Shown here piece by piece: positions 5,509 through 5,839 of a DNA stretch of 5,839 bases. The DNA is taken from assembly GCA_031383555.1 (NCBI GenBank), contig JANMZR010000084.1:1-5839 (forward strand), given 5' to 3'. The notes under the pieces are model-generated. The model saw nothing but the letters and a program-made list of their open reading frames with translations, was not told the DNA's origin and did not search any database. Position 1 is the first letter of the stretch. Every line of letters starts with the position of its first letter. The DNA is from JANMZR01 sp031383555 (GTDB lineage Bacteria; Bacteroidota; Bacteroidia; Cytophagales; Spirosomataceae). The position numbers and the translations under genes were made by a program.

Positions 5509-5839
5509 TTAGAATTTCGGGCTTTTTTTCCCATAACCAAAAAGCCAGCCTATAAAAGCGCCTGCAAATGCATAGTTTACAGCAGAGACAAATACATGAA
5601 CTCCCACTGCTTTGATGTTGGGAGAAAGAGTGATTGCATAAGTAACCAAAAAATTACCTAATCCTACCAATAACCCGATAACAAATCCTGTACTTACCCC
5701 TTTTTTAAGAGTAGAAATATTTGCTTTTATAAAAAAATAAAAGATCAAAACTCCAGAGAACAAATTTCCTACTACTAATGCCCACCAGACCATTGTATCA
5801 GGATTGGTAACTGGCCCACCATTTTCAGCAAAGAAATCT
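5509..5839 (-). CDS. Small polytopic membrane protein, N-terminus outside the window
   Basis: The frame is open to the window edge: 109 residues are visible, ending at TAA 5511-5509. The ATG at 5793-5791 is probably internal, because the upstream in-frame residues DFFAENGGPVTNPDT continue a pattern I associate with a family of small uncharacterised Bacteroidota membrane proteins of about 140-150 residues (DFF..N..., then a W-rich helix with GN, then KANI). Three hydrophobic segments are visible at about residues 16-37 (MVWWALVVGNLFSGVLIFYFFI), 49-71 (STGFVIGLLVGLGNFLVTYAITL) and 77-102, and the tail GKKSPKF is basic. One further helix is expected in the missing N-terminal part, giving four. 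It should sit in the inner membrane. No catalytic motif is visible and the function is unknown. Downstream lies the hairpin with a T tract at 5384-5351. Confidence 0.72.
   Translation of the reverse strand, partial: DFFAENGGPVTNPDTMVWWALVVGNLFSGVLIFYFFIKANISTLKKGVSTGFVIGLLVGLGNFLVTYAITLSPNIKAVGVHVFVSAVNYAFAGAFIGWLFGYGKKSPKF

Noticed and set aside
1..5839. CRISPR array, tRNA or rRNA genes.
   Set aside because: No regularly spaced direct repeats and no tRNA or rRNA signatures were seen on either strand.

Overview
The window reads as chromosomal DNA from a member of the Bacteroidota, most likely a Chitinophagales/Sphingobacteriales-like lineage. Four observations point there: AT-rich intergenic DNA, a Bacteroidota-type promoter (TTTG, 19 nt, TATATTTG) at 1439-1469, a type IX secretion (T9SS) C-terminal sorting domain together with a GEVED domain on the large surface protein, and a DUF3050 protein. 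The genus call is an inference; no rRNA or tRNA gene is present.

Layout. Positions 232-897 (+) encode a small exported protein whose C-terminal two thirds resemble Hcp, the tube protein of type VI secretion. Its stop codon abuts, with no spacer, the stop codon of a convergent fragment at 898-1239 (-), which is the C-terminal end of 1-deoxy-D-xylulose-5-phosphate synthase (dxs). That fragment is cut off at the edge of a MITE-like repeat with a perfect 17-bp terminal inverted repeat (about 1240-1411). A good promoter follows, driving a 767-residue secreted parallel beta-helix protein with choice-of-anchor Q-like, fibronectin III, GEVED and T9SS sorting domains (1513-3816, +). About 420 bp without a convincing gene come next; they hold a perfect 10-bp tandem duplication and an 11-bp inverted repeat. 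The DUF3050 gene lies at 4237-5049 (-). Its upstream region contains a second, right-truncated copy of the repeat (5187-5329), joined to a GC-rich island with two similar hairpins (5363-5446). The window ends inside a small polytopic membrane protein gene (5509-5839, -).

The genes do not form one operon: strands alternate and each is separated from the next by repeats or spacers. The pattern is of independent accessory genes set among repeat-mediated breakpoints. The most interesting items are the exported Hcp-like protein, the DUF3050 protein with a histidine/carboxylate pattern suggesting a haem-oxygenase-like diiron enzyme, the two-copy MITE-like repeat whose boundary coincides with the break in dxs, and the paired hairpins with a compensatory base-pair change.
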